A stretch of DNA of 64,000 bases from Coix lacryma-jobi var. lacryma-jobi (GCA_009763385.1 CM019827.1:109457204-109521203), one strand, 5' to 3'; shown: positions 1 through 11,261, counted from the first letter of the stretch. Notes: generated by a model from the letters alone, not told the origin. A program made the numbers and translations.

Positions 1-181
1 GGAGCGAGGCCCCGCCGAGGAGGGTGAGGTTGCGGAGGGAGAAAGATGGAAAGGAGAACGAGATGGGGGTTTCAGCCGCCTTGGAGGAGGGCGCGAGGAG
101 GAGGACGAGGACGAAGAGGGCAGCGGTGTCGCTTGCGTGGAAGCGGTGGTGGTGGACTGGTGAGGTTGTTGGAGGAGCCAT
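1..181 (-). CDS. Legume-lectin-domain protein, 5' end (probable L-type lectin receptor kinase)
   Basis: Reading the minus strand from the ATG at 181 gives an open frame of 60 codons that runs off the left edge. Residues about 20-36 form a hydrophobic signal-peptide core (LFVLVLLLAPSS) after a His/Thr-rich start. The mature N-terminus then reads ETPISFSFPSFSL followed by RNLTLLGGASL. The pattern FSFPSF...NLTLLGGA is the first beta-strand of legume (L-type) lectin domains. In plants this start is typical of L-type lectin receptor-like kinases, which sit in the plasma membrane with an extracellular lectin domain and a cytosolic kinase, and of secreted lectins. The transmembrane and kinase parts would lie outside the window, so receptor kinase versus plain lectin cannot be settled. 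The frame is clean and GC-rich, unlike the surrounding repeats. The start was chosen because it is the only ATG giving a signal peptide. Confidence 0.68.
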   Translation of the reverse strand, partial: MAPPTTSPVHHHRFHASDTAALFVLVLLLAPSSKAAETPISFSFPSFSLRNLTLLGGASL

Positions 182-504
182 GGAATCGAAGTTTGGAACA
201 GAGCCGCAGAGAGGGTGGAGAGGGACGACGGGTTTAGAGCAGAGACTTTTTTTTTTTTCCCGATGGAAACCATGTGACGCACGCACCTTAATTTTTAGCG
301 AGGGTAATGGGTAATCTGTACCTCCGATTATCTTTACTTTAAATATTTATACTAAATAAGATCTTATTTAAAAAAATAGTATATATATTTGAACTAAAGA
401 GAATTAGAGGTATCCCTAAGGATCACCAATTTGCACTCTATGTTTTTCTCGCAGAGAAGTTTAGAACCACTTTTTTTTTCTCAAACATAGTTATACCATT
501 TAGA
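182..504. other. 5' flank of the lectin gene, no gene seen
   Basis: This stretch lies upstream of the minus-strand lectin start. It contains a T-run at about 247-258 and AT-rich sequence from 300 onward. I see no coding potential and cannot point to a convincing TATA box. It presumably holds the promoter and 5' UTR of the lectin gene. Confidence 0.3.
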
Positions 505-797
505 GGAGGTATTTAGTTAGAACGTAAAAAGCTTTTGATGTTACCTCGAGTATTGTAGCATTAATTTAATCTATTAAAATAAGCTAATAACAAAATAAAT
601 TACATGTTCCGTCTAGAAACCATAATATGAATCTGTTAAGACTAATTAGTTTATCATTAACACATATTTACTATAACACAATATTATTAAATTATGAACT
701 AATTGAACTTAAAAAAATCGTCTCGCAAAGTTATCGCATTCTATATAATTAGTTATTTTTCAGTATACATTTAATACAGCTCTAACTTGAGGGCCTT
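505..797. mobile_element. Degraded grass MITE (GGCC...TTAGTT family)
   Basis: The block from GTATTTAGTTAG to TTGAGGGCC is AT-rich. It contains AGACTAATTAGTTTATCATTA, a GTCTCGCAAAGTTA-like motif and ATTTAATACAGCTC near its right end. This order is that of a common grass MITE family with GGCCTTGTTTAGTT ends. A second decayed relative lies near 60856. Terminal repeats are eroded, so boundaries are approximate. Confidence 0.45.
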
Positions 798-928
798 TCA
801 ATCAAAGTGACTTGTGATTAATCCAATACTTGTCGCTTTTCTAACAGATTCTATTCTCTTCGATGAACTGATCATATCTCTCAATGTATTGATCCAATTG
901 CCACAAAATTTGGTGGAGATGTGTCTCA
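798..928. other. Unassigned flank of the copia insertion
   Basis: Short AT-rich sequence between the MITE remnant and the copia element. I see nothing coding. It is the left half of the pre-insertion site whose right half resumes at 22888. Confidence 0.3.
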
Positions 929-1339
929 CTAAGTGAAGGACCGAGAATGCAATAGTAAGGCGACCAGAGGGGGGTGAATGGGAGCTCAAAAATTTCTCTC
1001 GAAACTTTGGCCTATGTCCCACAAATCAACCCCAAAAGCTTCGAACGAAACCGTGATGCCCACGACCCTTGGAAGAGGGTGGATGATCACTAGGATCACA
1101 GCGGAGCACCACAAAGCGATAGCAAACCAAAGACCAAAAACACCGGCACAAGTTCGAACCCTAGAAACCGAGTCTCAAACGTAGATTGAAGGCTACGTTG
1201 GGAAATCCCCAAATACCGATGCTAACGAGTAGCAAAGATACCTAGAGAGGTTCCTTGGACAACTCTAGGGCCAACGAGAAGTCCGGAAATCAAGCGAAGA
1301 AGCCGGGAGAGCAAACGCACTAAAACACAACAAGCAGCC

Positions 1340-1620
1340 TATTCCCGGACTGTCCGGCCCTGGGGTCCCGGACTGTCCGCCCCTACTGCGGACTGTCCGC
1401 TAAGGGGTAGCGGACTGTCCGCCGGTCAAAAGTGCGAAAACGCACTGCTGCTGAAGTGTCCCTGGACCGTTCCTGGACTGTCTGCGAGAGTGTACTGCGG
1501 ACTGTCCGCCGGTCACGCAAAATCAAATCAGCCGAAGAACACAGCCACTGATCCGGCTGATCCCCGACGCCCGGACTGTCCGCCGGTCAGGTGGCAGACT
1601 GTCTGCGGTTGTCTAGTGAA
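1340..1620. repeat. GGACTGTCCGC short-repeat cluster in the LTR
   Basis: Irregularly spaced copies of GGACTGTCCGC and close variants occur about eight times. The same cluster is present in the other two LTR copies, near 21225-21480 and 34390-34645. Such clusters mark a well-known kind of grass copia LTR. Their role is unknown. Confidence 0.7.
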
Positions 1621-4600
1621 GGCGATTTTGATCGCCCTTCACCCAAAACACTCTCAAATCGATCCAAATCAAAATCCTTTGATCCCAAACTTGGAGAAGA
1701 TGATCACGAGGTAGTTAGGAGACTATCCCCAAGAAAGCATCCGCTCAAATCAACTAAATCAACGGGAAATCGAAGGGGAAGGTGTATGAACCGAAAAAGC
1801 ATCAAGAAAACGAAATCAACCCGATCTACTTGTTCGTGAGGAGTTAGATAAATTCCTTTGGTGAAAATGATCTCCTCACTATAAAGAACAAGATGATTCA
1901 AACGGATTACGCAAAGACGCAGTAGAGAGGGAGATCGAGTGACGGGAAAATCGTGGAGAAACGAAGAACGCGAAGAACACGAACAAAAACGCGAATCAAG
2001 TCACCGATCTGCAACCGTGTCGCTACCGCACGCTACAACAGTGAGATTACGGTCTCACTTCCTCAAAATCTCCAGTACACAGAGGTGTGGTTCTCTGCGG
2101 ATCTCAGTAGCTACAGCAGGGGATTGGGAGAGCAGGAAACCCTAGAAGCAAAGAGCAAATGGCTGAGATAGAATGGGAGCAGGGTGTTTCCCTCTAATTA
2201 TCCTAATTCTAATTCCTACTCTACCCCTCTCTAATTACAGAGCGAACCAGCTAAACCCTAGGGTTATTCTGGACCAACTCGAAGATGCTGGTGATCCGAT
2301 GACCACGCTCGCACAACTGGTAGCGTTACCTCGACGCAACCTCACCGATTGCCGCCACGTGCCGCCACCGCTCCGCTTGTCCTTTTCCTAGACTTCACCC
2401 CCGGTTTTGAGGCCCAAACCGGGAAACCAGCCTTCACGACCAACTCCCGGTTTTGAGGCCCAAACCGGGGAACCAGCCTTCCATCGCCTGAGTTTTGTGG
2501 CCCAAACTCAGAAACCTGCAGCACCCAGGTTTTGAGGCCCAAACCTGGAAACCGTCCTCCGCCTGAGTTTTGTGGCCCAATGTGACGGAACGACCCTAAT
2601 CCCATGGCCCACGTGTCCCTGTCAACCTCTGACAGCCGAACCCATGTTCCATGTGATTAAGACCTGTTCGCCACCGGGCTACATCAGTGCCCAATGTCCG
2701 CAGGATCATCTCACAATTCGGTTACAGCATTGCATACTTTTACAAATAACATCGGAATAAAGAGCGGAAGACTTAAATAACATTAGTTTTACAAAACAGG
2801 GTTCCAAATAGAAATTAAGGTGCAGTTATTACAAACCAAGTTCTGATAATAGAAATAGACATAGGCAACATAGTGGAGAACAGCAAAGATACTTATAATC
2901 ACCCAGCCCGAGGGTGTACAACTATTCTTCGGCCTCTTCCTGGACGATGGTCACGCAGCAGGGTGCAAGACACATCGGGGACTCTGTCATACCTGCAGCA
3001 TGGGTAACAAACCCTGAGTACTGGGGTACTCAACAAGACTTACCCGACTAAAGAAAAAGGGAGAAGACTCAGGAATGAGAGGCTTAGGGTAGTCAAGGTA
3101 AGGCTTAAGCAAGATCAAGTATTTTGCAGAAAAGCATTTTTGTAAACCTTATTTTATTTTGAAAGATTCAGTATTCCTCAATTCTTCATCGTTCATGATT
3201 CATTTTACATTTCAAAACATTCCTAGTTGAGAACCACTCTCCGTTGACAGTCAGTGGACCAAGTCTCCATAACCGAGGAGCAATGTTAATCCGGATAAAT
3301 AATACTCAGCTGAGGATCCCTATCCACACTACATATGTAGCACCCAAGCTTGCATATGCCAACTCGTCTACCACGATTCCTCCAAGATTGGACCCGGTCC
3401 TACGCCACCCGGAAGTACAGTACACCACTCCTATCCAGGTACGACGACCACGTGGGTACATGCTACTTCCGCCATCTCTCCACTCCCAGTGCGCGGTTGT
3501 CGGTCCTAATCAAGGATTTCTCGGAGCCAGAGCTTTCCGAAGTATGTGAATAGTTACAAGTCTTGACCAGCAGGCCCCCATACGGATGGTCCCTAATTTT
3601 CCAGCCAGAACTATACCTTGGTCATATCTCACCCAAGCGTAATAGTCCTGTCAGTTTTTCAACCCTGTCCCGGTCGGTGTCAACTGTTGAGTCCCGGACT
3701 ACAACATGACGGCACCGTACGCTCGGACAACCTCTCCTCGCTATTGACTAGGTACGGATCAGATACCTAACCAACAGCCGGGGAGTAAGACCAAAATCCC
3801 ATAAACATTCCTTAAGTGATCACACTTTTGAAATTGGCATTTTATTGCAAAGTCTAATTCAATAAGCATTGCTAAGCATTTTTCAAATACTTTTGAACAG
3901 CAGGTATCAGGTGTATCAGTGGTCAAGGTGGATAGTGCATCAATTAGGATAGCACACAACTCCTATACACCTAATGCAATAATTTAACTCAAAAGCATTT
4001 AAGGAAATCATTTTATAAATTCAAGGAAAGGGTTAAATGCACCGGGGCTTGCTTTGAAGAGCAAAGACAGCTGGCTCAGGGTTGGAGGTGCAGAGGTCGA
4101 AGCTCGGGGTAGCCTCAGGGACAGGTTCGTCGGCGGCTGCCTCGATCTTGACTCCTTCTTCGGTGACTATACGAATGCAATGATGCATGCACATGAGTAT
4201 GCTAGCATGAACAATGCAAAACAGGACATACAACATGAACCCTAATCACTTTTTCTATTTTCCTTAATTATTTAAAAATGTCATTTTATGAAGTTGTTCT
4301 AAAAATTACCAAATTAATCACATAAGTTCATTATGGTGTAGATAGATGGCAAAACAAATTTCATAATTTTTGGAGGTCATTAAGGTGCTCAAATAAAATC
4401 AGACATTACCTAACAAAGGCACTATTTAACAATTAAAGATAAATGCTCAAAAATCAACTTGTTCCAAAAGACTTCAAAATTTCACCAGAGACTAAACATG
4501 GCATAGGAAGCTCACAAAAATTTATCTCATGATTTTTGGAGTTATAATTAATTTTCTAAAAATCTGAAACTATTCATTTATTAATTAAAAGAGGGATTTT

Positions 4601-4789
4601 TCATTTTTAAATTCTTGCAGAAAAGTCAAGTTTCATATTTTTGTAAAATACTACACAGTGCATGGAGCATACCATAATTTTATCAGGATTTAAGGAACAA
4701 CAGATTAATTCACACAAAAAAGAGAAAACAGAACACTATTCACACTCTTTCAAAAAGGAAAAAGAAAAGAGCGCTGTGCTCCTTCCTCG

Positions 4790-5290
4790 CGAGGCTCGGG
4801 CGAAACGGGCTCGGGCGAGACGGAAGCGACTGCTTCGTCCGAGGCCTGGCCCGGAGGCTCGGGCGAGACGGAAGGCATGTGTTCGCCGAGGCCTGGCTCG
4901 GGCGAAGCGGAGAGCATGCGCTCGCCGAGGCTTGGCTCGGGCGAAGCGGACTCGGGCGAGACGGAACGATCGCTTCGTCCGAGGCCTGGTCTTGGAGGCT
5001 CGGGCGAGACGGAAGGCTCGGGCGAGACGGAAAGCAAGCGTCCGTCCGAGGCCTGACTGGGAGGCTCGGGCGAAACGGAGTGGAAGCAGAGACCGGAGGC
5101 TTCGGGTGCTTACCACGGGTCGGAGGCAGGGGTCGGCTGCTTCGAGGGAGCGCGGTTCGCAGGCGTGCTCGAGGGTGTGGCTCGGGAACGTGCTCGAGGG
5201 TGAGGCTCGAGGGTGAGGCTCGACACGTGCTCGAGGGTGAGGCTCGACACGTGCTCGAGGGTGAGGCTCGAGGAAGGAGACGACCGCGGC
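4790..5290. repeat. GC-rich tandem repeats inside the solo LTR
   Basis: Variants of GGCTCGGGCGAGACGGAAG alternate with CGCCGAGGCCTGG (4790-5100). From about 5190 to 5270 there are perfect 24-bp units of the type TGCTCGAGGGTGAGGCTCGA plus CACG. Long open frames in several phases result from the repeat and have no recognisable domain. Confidence 0.75.
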
Positions 5291-5999
5291 GGCACTCCGG
5301 CGATCCGGCGATCCTGCGCAACACACGAGACCGCAAGGGCCTGGTTAGAGTCGCGCGGAGCCAAGGAAGCTGACACAGGGGTCAGGGGAAGATGATCGTG
5401 GCCGGAGAGGTAGTATTTGACGAACCCGAGTTCACCGGTGTTCCGTTGGAGTTTGGGAAGATGGGGTTACGCCGGGCGATTGGAGGCGGGGGAGGTGAAA
5501 TTGAGGGGTGGGAAAGCTTCACGAGCTCAAGGCGGAGCTTTCGGGCTAGGTGGTTGAGCGGCGGGAGCTTCGGAGTGGTCTGGCCACGGCGGCGGGGTCG
5601 AGTGCGGAGCTCCGGCTCCGGCGGGCCTTTTATAGCCGCGGCCAGGGGACGGTAGAGAGCACGGGATGGTGTGGATGAGCTCGGACGAGGCGTGCGCACT
5701 CGATTGCGAGCCGGCGGGAAGGACGGCGTGCGCGCAGGGCCTGGGCGAAGGCTCGCCGGTGACGGCCACGCGTCGGCGACGCCCTGGGCACTGTAGGGGA
5801 CGGGGCGGAGGTCAGCGCTTGCGCGTGCGGGTGCGGCATGATGGCGCGGGCGCAGGCGACAAGTCGGGGGCGGCGTGCGGCTGCCAGACGCGCGTGGCGT
5901 AGGCGGCGCTGGTGCGCGGCCATGGCCGGGGCCCCCTCCTGCTCTGTGCCGGCTAGAGGTAGGGGATGAACAGGGCTAGGTCTAGGGTTTGACTTTCTG

Positions 6000-6560
6000 T
6001 ATTTCGCAAATTACTTCCAAAACTTGAACTGAGCAGCAAAAACTCAAAACACCAAAGTTGTTCAGAAAAAAGAGATCGACAACTTTGTCAAAAAGAATAT
6101 TTTCAAATTCCAAACAGTTTTTGAATTAAATATGAAATCAGAAAAGGGGACACTTTTAGGATTTGAATAATTTCAAAATTACTTTTGATTTTACATTGAA
6201 AGTTGGAAATCTGCAAATATGAAAGTTGTTCCTTTTATCAAAACCTACAACTTTGCTAATATACCCTTTTTCTGAAACTCAATAGTTTTAAATAAATTTT
6301 GAAAACTGAAAAGGGGACAAAAACTGGAATTTGAATGAATTTGGATTTACTTCAAACTTTGTACAGAAACTTGAAAATTTGTAAATACCAAAGTTGTTTC
6401 TCTTGGCCAGATCTACAACTTTGCTTTTTGGACCAACCTCAAATTTTGAATAATTTTTGAATTACAAAAAGAGGGATAAAATCCAGGGTTTGGAAATCAG
6501 GGTTTTGCAAAGGGATTTGAAATCTGATTTTGATTTTTGAACTTTGGCCAACACAACAAA
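6000..6560. repeat. AT-rich imperfect repeats in the solo LTR
   Basis: Three or so imperfect units of about 120 bp repeat the order AAAGTTGTT..., CTACAACTTTG..., TTTGAATAATTT. They lie near the minus-strand 5' end of the solo LTR. Similar AACTTT/AAAGTT modules occur in the CACTA sequence at 23560-24140, in the fold-back element at 59080-60041 and at the window's right end. Confidence 0.6.
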
Positions 6561-7212
6561 ACTTCAAGACATCCAACTGAACAAGAATTACACAAAGCTA
6601 GGCACAGAGGTGAAATTACCATTTTTGCCCTTATAGGAAGATTTGGGCTTTTAGGGTTTTTGAAAAGAGATTGCTACACAAGTACTAAGCAAACATAAAT
6701 GCAAGGCAAGGATGATTAATGACTAATGATGATGACATGTCAGGTTAATTACAGTTAAACACCAGAGGTATTACACCCAAACTCGGAAACCATCAGCGCC
6801 CAGGTTTTGAGGCCCAAACCTGGAAACCGTCCACTCGGTGGTTTTTTTGTGGCTCAACCACCAAACCGAGCCATAGAAGGTATGCACCGCCCGTGCACCC
6901 CGTCCACCGACATGTGTCCCCAAGTCCTCGACTCGAGCAACACCATGCTCGCAAGTCTCCGCTCGTCGCTGTCCCAGGCTGTCAGCCACCACAGTTGATC
7001 CTCGGGCCACCGGTCCCTCAGTCCAAGCCTCACGTCTGCCCTTCGCCACTCTCGGTCCATCGACACGGCACGTCTCTACTTGACCTTTACCTTGCCTCTG
7101 ATCACTGTATCCATGCTCGACACCTGCACAACACAAGCCAAAGAACATGCGCATTATCCCAGTTGATAATCACTCATCACTTAGAGACTCGGTATACACC
7201 TATGTATCCGCA

Positions 7213-7224
7213 ATCTCCCCTTTG
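7213..7224 (-). other. Polypurine tract next to the copia 3' LTR
   Basis: On the minus strand the tract AAAGGGGAGAT stands directly before the LTR start TGCGGATACAT. This is the expected plus-strand primer site and it fixes the LTR boundary at 7212. Confidence 0.8.
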
Positions 7225-7384
7225 ATGAGTGCATTGTCAACTACCAACACAAAAGATCATGGAATGAAAGAAGGAAGGAAGAAGGAGAGAGAACTCGACC
7301 AAATGACCCAAAAGCATATCAAAGCCGAAGAAGGTCAAGTGGAAAGAGCGAAACAACTTGGTTCCTAAAGACATGGGCAACGGC

Positions 7385-7650
7385 TCGACGCAACCAAGCA
7401 AAGCAAAGCTAGCCCTCAAGAAGAGGTAGAACAGGCTCAACACCGCTAGCAGGAAAGCTCGATACCAATCGAAAAATCAATTGAAATCCAAGCAAAGATA
7501 GAGCTAGCCCTCAAGAAGAGGTAGAACAAGCTTAACACCGCTAGTGAGAAAGCTCAATACCAATTGAACAAGCACAAAAGCAAAGACGCTAGTCCCTCAA
7601 GAAAGAGGCAAAGGCTCAACACAACTAGTCATCCAAAAGTGCTCCGAACC
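7385..7650. repeat. About 72-bp tandem repeats in the copia 3' untranslated region
   Basis: Three to four imperfect units contain GCTAGCCCTCAAGAAGAGG, GGCTCAACACCGCTAG and GAAAGCTC..ACCAATTGAA. They lie between the RNase H end and the 3' LTR, where Maximus/SIRE elements commonly have long noncoding sequence. No coding frame is preserved. Confidence 0.65.
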
Positions 7651-7762
7651 AATTGGAAGCTCAAAGACCGAACAAACTCCCCCTCAAATAGTGCACACAA
7701 CCAGGAAATCTTCCCCTTAGTTCAACTCGAAAAGCATATGATTTGCAATTTTTCCTCCCCCT

Positions 7763-7910
7763 TAGTTGAACATAGAGAGTACACATGATTTGTCAATATT
7801 TTCTCCCCCTTAGTTGAACATAGAGAGTACATATGATTTGTCAATATTTTCTCCCCCTTAGTTGAAAATGCACCATCAAATATCTCCCCTCCAAAATGCA
7901 TATGAGTTAA
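7763..7910 (-). repeat. Array of polypurine-tract-like repeats
   Basis: The + strand string CTCCCCCTTAGTTGAA occurs three times, about 58-61 bp apart, each within TTGTCAATATTTT..GAACATAGAGAGTACA. A fourth related CTCCCCT lies near 7892. Read on the element's own strand these are AAGGGGGAG purine tracts. Repeated purine tracts upstream of the 3' LTR are a known trait of SIRE elements, and extra tracts may act as additional primer sites. Confidence 0.7.
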
Positions 7911-8865
7911 GATGCAAGTTAGCAGCTTCAGGGATATAGTCAATAGAATGAAAAGATGCTCTATTCAGTGCTGATCCGATGACTCATCAACATCCAGAAC
8001 AAGCTAGCAACGGCTCAAACTGATCACTAAATATGAAATGAGAACAAGTGAGCAGTTTTCAGCCAAAAAGTGATCACCATCAAAATAGCACTAAGCATGT
8101 ATAGACAGGAATTCAAACAAGTGCTAAACATGTATACAAGGTGAACTACCCCTAACATAGTTCAACCATCATGCTATAGAATGAAACATAGACTTGTGTA
8201 TCCAAATTTTATCGGAGTTGCAGCGGTTAAATTACACAAGTTCAAATTTCAGCATATGATTGCGAGAGGTTGAAAGCTTGTCATTGCCTAACTTTTCAAC
8301 TGTGCGAAGCCTATGCAGAAGCAATCAGAAGCTTAAAGCAACAATTTCGGTCATACACTACACAGCTCAAGTTTAACTCAAAGTGCAATGAGAAACAGTC
8401 TCGAAACTGTGATGTGCTGACAAGCAGTCTCATCTCGATCTTTTCAATTCACTTAACTTGGTTTCAAATTTTATCACAGAATATGAACATACCAAGCAAG
8501 TGAATGACTCAAAGCTAGAGACATAGCAACCTAGCATATATGAGAAGCACGAGTGAATTCTACACATCCTATGCATGCTAGTTACATATCTCAATGGTGA
8601 AAAGTTTCAGGTTTTATGTCCATTAAGCAAGTTCACCATTAAAAAAAATAGCTCAGCTCACAACATGCATTAGTGATCAGAAAGAGCATAAGCTACAAGC
8701 ATCATCATAAAGCATCAGAGCAAATACTATACAGAGCATAGTCACAGTCTAAAGATTATATTCATGAAGCTCTGAATGTAAATATGCAAGAAGAAATGCA
8801 GAAAAGATATCAAGAGAAAAACACAAAGTCAGGTTATAATACAAGAGTCAAAATGTTTCCCCCAT
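7911..8865. other. Copia untranslated stretch, nothing coding
   Basis: AT-rich sequence between RNase H and the purine-tract array. I see no envelope-like open frame, which some SIRE elements carry here, and no other gene. Confidence 0.5.
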
Positions 8866-10068
8866 CTAAAAGGGGAAACACACACCAAGATCACCTCTCA
8901 ACCAAGCAAAAGTTGATTGGTCCAAAGGCTTGGTGAAAATATCAGCCAACTGATGATGAGTATCGACATGGCGAAGGTCGATATCACCCTTCTCATAGTG
9001 GTCTCGCAGAAAATGAAAGCACACATCAATGTGTTTGGTCTTAGAGTGCAGCACGGAGTTCTTAGCAACGCTAATTGCACTCGTGCTGTCACAAAGCAAA
9101 GGTACGCGAGAAAAGCTCAGACCAAAATCACGCAAAGTGGCCATCATCCAAAGCAACTGAGAACAGCAGCTAGCCGCAGCAACATACTCAGCCTCCGTGG
9201 TAGACTGGGCGACACTAGACTGCTTGCGAGAAGACCACGAAACAAGAGAAGAACCAATAAACTGACAAGTCCCAGAAGTGGACTTGCGATCAATACGGCA
9301 ACCAGCAAAATCAGCATCAGAGTAACCACAAAGGGAGAGGGTGGAGGAAGCAGAATACCAAATCCTGAATTCTGGAGTGAAGCATAAGTACCTCATAATG
9401 CGCTTGACCGCCTGACGGTGAGAAGTGCGCGACGACGACTGAAATCGCGCGCATAAACACACCGCGAACTGGATGTCCGGGTGTGTCGCCATTAGGTACA
9501 GCAGCGACCCAATCATACTCTGGTACTCCTTCTGGTCCACAGCTTCTCCATCCATATCCGCGTCCAGGGCCGTCGTGGTCGGCATGGGTGTTGGAAGAAG
9601 CTTGGCCTCACCCATGTCGAACTTCTTTAGGATGTCTTTGGTGTATTTGCCCTGGTGCACGAACGTCCCCTCTCGGGATTGCTTAATTTGCAACCCGAGG
9701 AAAAACGTCAACTCGCCCATCATGCTCATCTCAAACTCCCTGCTCATGGTGTCTGCAAACTTGGCAACCAAAGCGTGAGAAGAACCACCGAAAATGATAT
9801 CATCCACGTAAATCTGGACCAAAAGAGTATCATTGCCTTGCTTGAGGAGAAAGAGCGTTTTATCCACACATCCCATTTTAAAACCCTTAGCAAGCAAAAA
9901 AGTTTTCAACCTATCATACCAGGCTCTAGGGGCTTGTTTCAAACCATATAAAGCTTTGTGAAGTTTAAAAACATGGTTTGGAAACTTGGGATTTTCGAAA
10001 CCGGGGGGTTGTCTCACATATACTTCCTCTTCTATGTAGCCGTTTAAGAAGGCACTCTTGACATCCAT
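8866..10068 (-). pseudogene. Copia reverse transcriptase and RNase H
   Basis: The 400-codon frame begins MDVKSAFLNGYIEEEVYV, a start-like block inside the copia RT (RVT_2) domain. It continues with LYGLKQAPRAWYDRL and the catalytic YVDDIIFGG. The C-terminal third is copia RNase H, with SLCGYSDADFAGC, a STSGTCQF block and STTEAEYVAAA. Together these copy the RNA genome into DNA and remove the RNA strand. Catalytic Asp pairs appear intact. The N-terminal part of RT lies upstream, across a stop codon near 10105, so this is part of a broken polyprotein rather than a free-standing gene. Confidence 0.88.
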
Positions 10069-10104
10069 TTGAAAAAGTTTGAACCCTTTGGATGCAGCAA
10101 AAGC

Positions 10105-10881
10105 CTAGAGTATCCTAATTGCCTCCAAACGAGCTACAGGAGCAAAGGTCTCCTCATAGTCTATCCCTTCCTTCTGACTATACCCCTGGGCTACTAGTCT
10201 GGCCTTGTTTCTCACAACATGACCATCCTCTCCTTGTTTGTTTTTGAAAACCCATTTTGTCCCAATAGGATGACACTCAGGAGGAAGAGGAACAAGAACC
10301 CAAACCCGATTTCTTTCAAAATTTTCTAACTCGTCATGCATGGCATTGACCCAATCTGGATCAGATAAAGCGTGTCCAACATCTCGGGGTTCAAAATCAG
10401 CAACAAATGCAGAATGGGCAAAGTGAGAGATTTGTTGTGACCTTGACCGAGTGACACGTTCGCCGATGCTGCCGATCATCTGTTGAGGTGGGTGCTGGCG
10501 CTGGATATGTCGTGGCGCCTCCCGAGCAGAAGTGATCTCCCCCTCAACAGCAGCTGGTGCCTCCCCGGGTACAAAAGGTACCGCTCGGGGTGGCGGATCC
10601 CACGGCCCCCAAGTCGAAGAAGAAGGATCGGGGCCGTGAGTCGTAGTAGAAGCCGCTCTTTGCGGCACAGCAGGTGGAGGTGGTGCTAGGTCGTCCATCC
10701 CTTCAGCACCCTCTTCCTCATCATCGAAAAGAGGTTCGCCAACCTCATGATCACCTACACGCTCAAAACGAGAAGAAGGACAAACCATGGTCTCGTCTAA
10801 GGTGACATCTGATGTCTCCATGACTCGATTAGTGTCAAGGTTAAGTACACGATATGCACGAGTATGAGTGCCATAACCCAA
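10105..10881 (-). pseudogene. Copia integrase C-terminus, linker and RT N-terminus
   Basis: This segment of the polyprotein ends in a classic copia RT start, with GTKWVFKNKQGEDG, NKARLVAQGYSQKEG and DYEETFAPVARLEAIRIL, then a TAG stop before the next segment. The N-terminal part has the SDVTLDE motif and an acidic linker (DDEEEGAEG) followed by a Pro/Ala-rich stretch, as is usual between integrase and RT in this lineage. The stop at its end and the frame change at its beginning break the polyprotein. Confidence 0.82.
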
Positions 10882-11261
10882 AATACACCGTCAGAAGAAC
10901 GAGACTCAAATTTGTCCAGGTTACCTTTCTTAAGTATGAAATAGTGGCAACCAAAGACTCTAAAATAACTCACCTTGGGCAGTTTTCCAAAACGCAACTC
11001 ATAAGAAGTCTTTTTCAAGAAAGCTCGGAGAAAAATGCGATTGGAAATGTAGCATGCAGTGCTCATAGCTTCGGCCCAATATCGCCTAGGAGTCCTATGC
11101 TCATCGAGCATCGTCCTGGCCATCTCTACAAGGGTCCGATTTTTCCACTCTACAACACCATTTTGTGGCAGTGTGTAGGGGGAAGAAAACTGATGCTCTA
11201 AACCCCAAAGAGTTACAAAACTTCTCAAAATCTGAATTCTTGAATTCGGAACCATTATCAC
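10797..11261 (-). pseudogene. Copia integrase, C-terminal half of core
   Basis: The frame contains PYTLPQNGVVEWKNRTLVEMARTML and RYWAEAMSTACYISNRI (each part shorter in the domain model), then FGCHYFILKKG. This is the end of the rve catalytic core, with the last catalytic Glu in VVEWKNR, plus the following copia region. It overlaps the previous integrase frame by a frameshift, so the domain is split between reading frames. Confidence 0.8.

Larger units (their letters stand above)
2581..6775 (-). mobile_element. Solo LTR of a Tekay/Del-type gypsy element
   Basis: A 4,195-bp insertion bounded by TG...CA and by the perfect 5-bp target duplication CCCAA (2576-2580 and 6776-6780) interrupts the copia 3' LTR. 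On the minus strand it begins TGTAATACCTCTGG and ends GTCGTTCCGTCACA, ends that I recognise from long Tekay/Del LTRs of grasses. There is no internal region or pol, so it is a single LTR left by recombination between two LTRs. Inside it are a GC-rich tandem-repeat block (about 4790-5290) and an AT-rich repeat block (about 6000-6560). Lineage assignment rests on the terminal sequences only. Confidence 0.8.
934..7212 (-). repeat. Copia 3' LTR, interrupted by a solo LTR
   Basis: Without the insertion at 2581-6775 and its extra CCCAA, this LTR is about 2,079 bp, matching the 5' LTR of 2,081 bp. It carries many GGACTGTCCG units (about 1345-1620) and a block of GGTTTTGAGGCCCAAACC-type units (about 2400-2580, resuming at 6776). 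Short open frames inside it are not genes. It differs from the 5' LTR at many positions, so the element is clearly older than the tandem duplication. Confidence 0.88.

Noticed and set aside
4662..5376. Long Arg/Pro/Ser-rich open frames on both strands
   Set aside because: They arise from the GC-rich tandem repeat of the solo LTR. Several phases stay open at once and there is no domain.
5382..5923. Open frames of 80-105 codons on both strands
   Set aside because: Also inside the solo LTR, in GC-rich sequence where stops are rare. No motif and no start context.
7385..7910. CRISPR-like array of direct repeats
   Set aside because: The repeats are about 60-72 bp, imperfect and without unique spacers. 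They are part of a plant retrotransposon.
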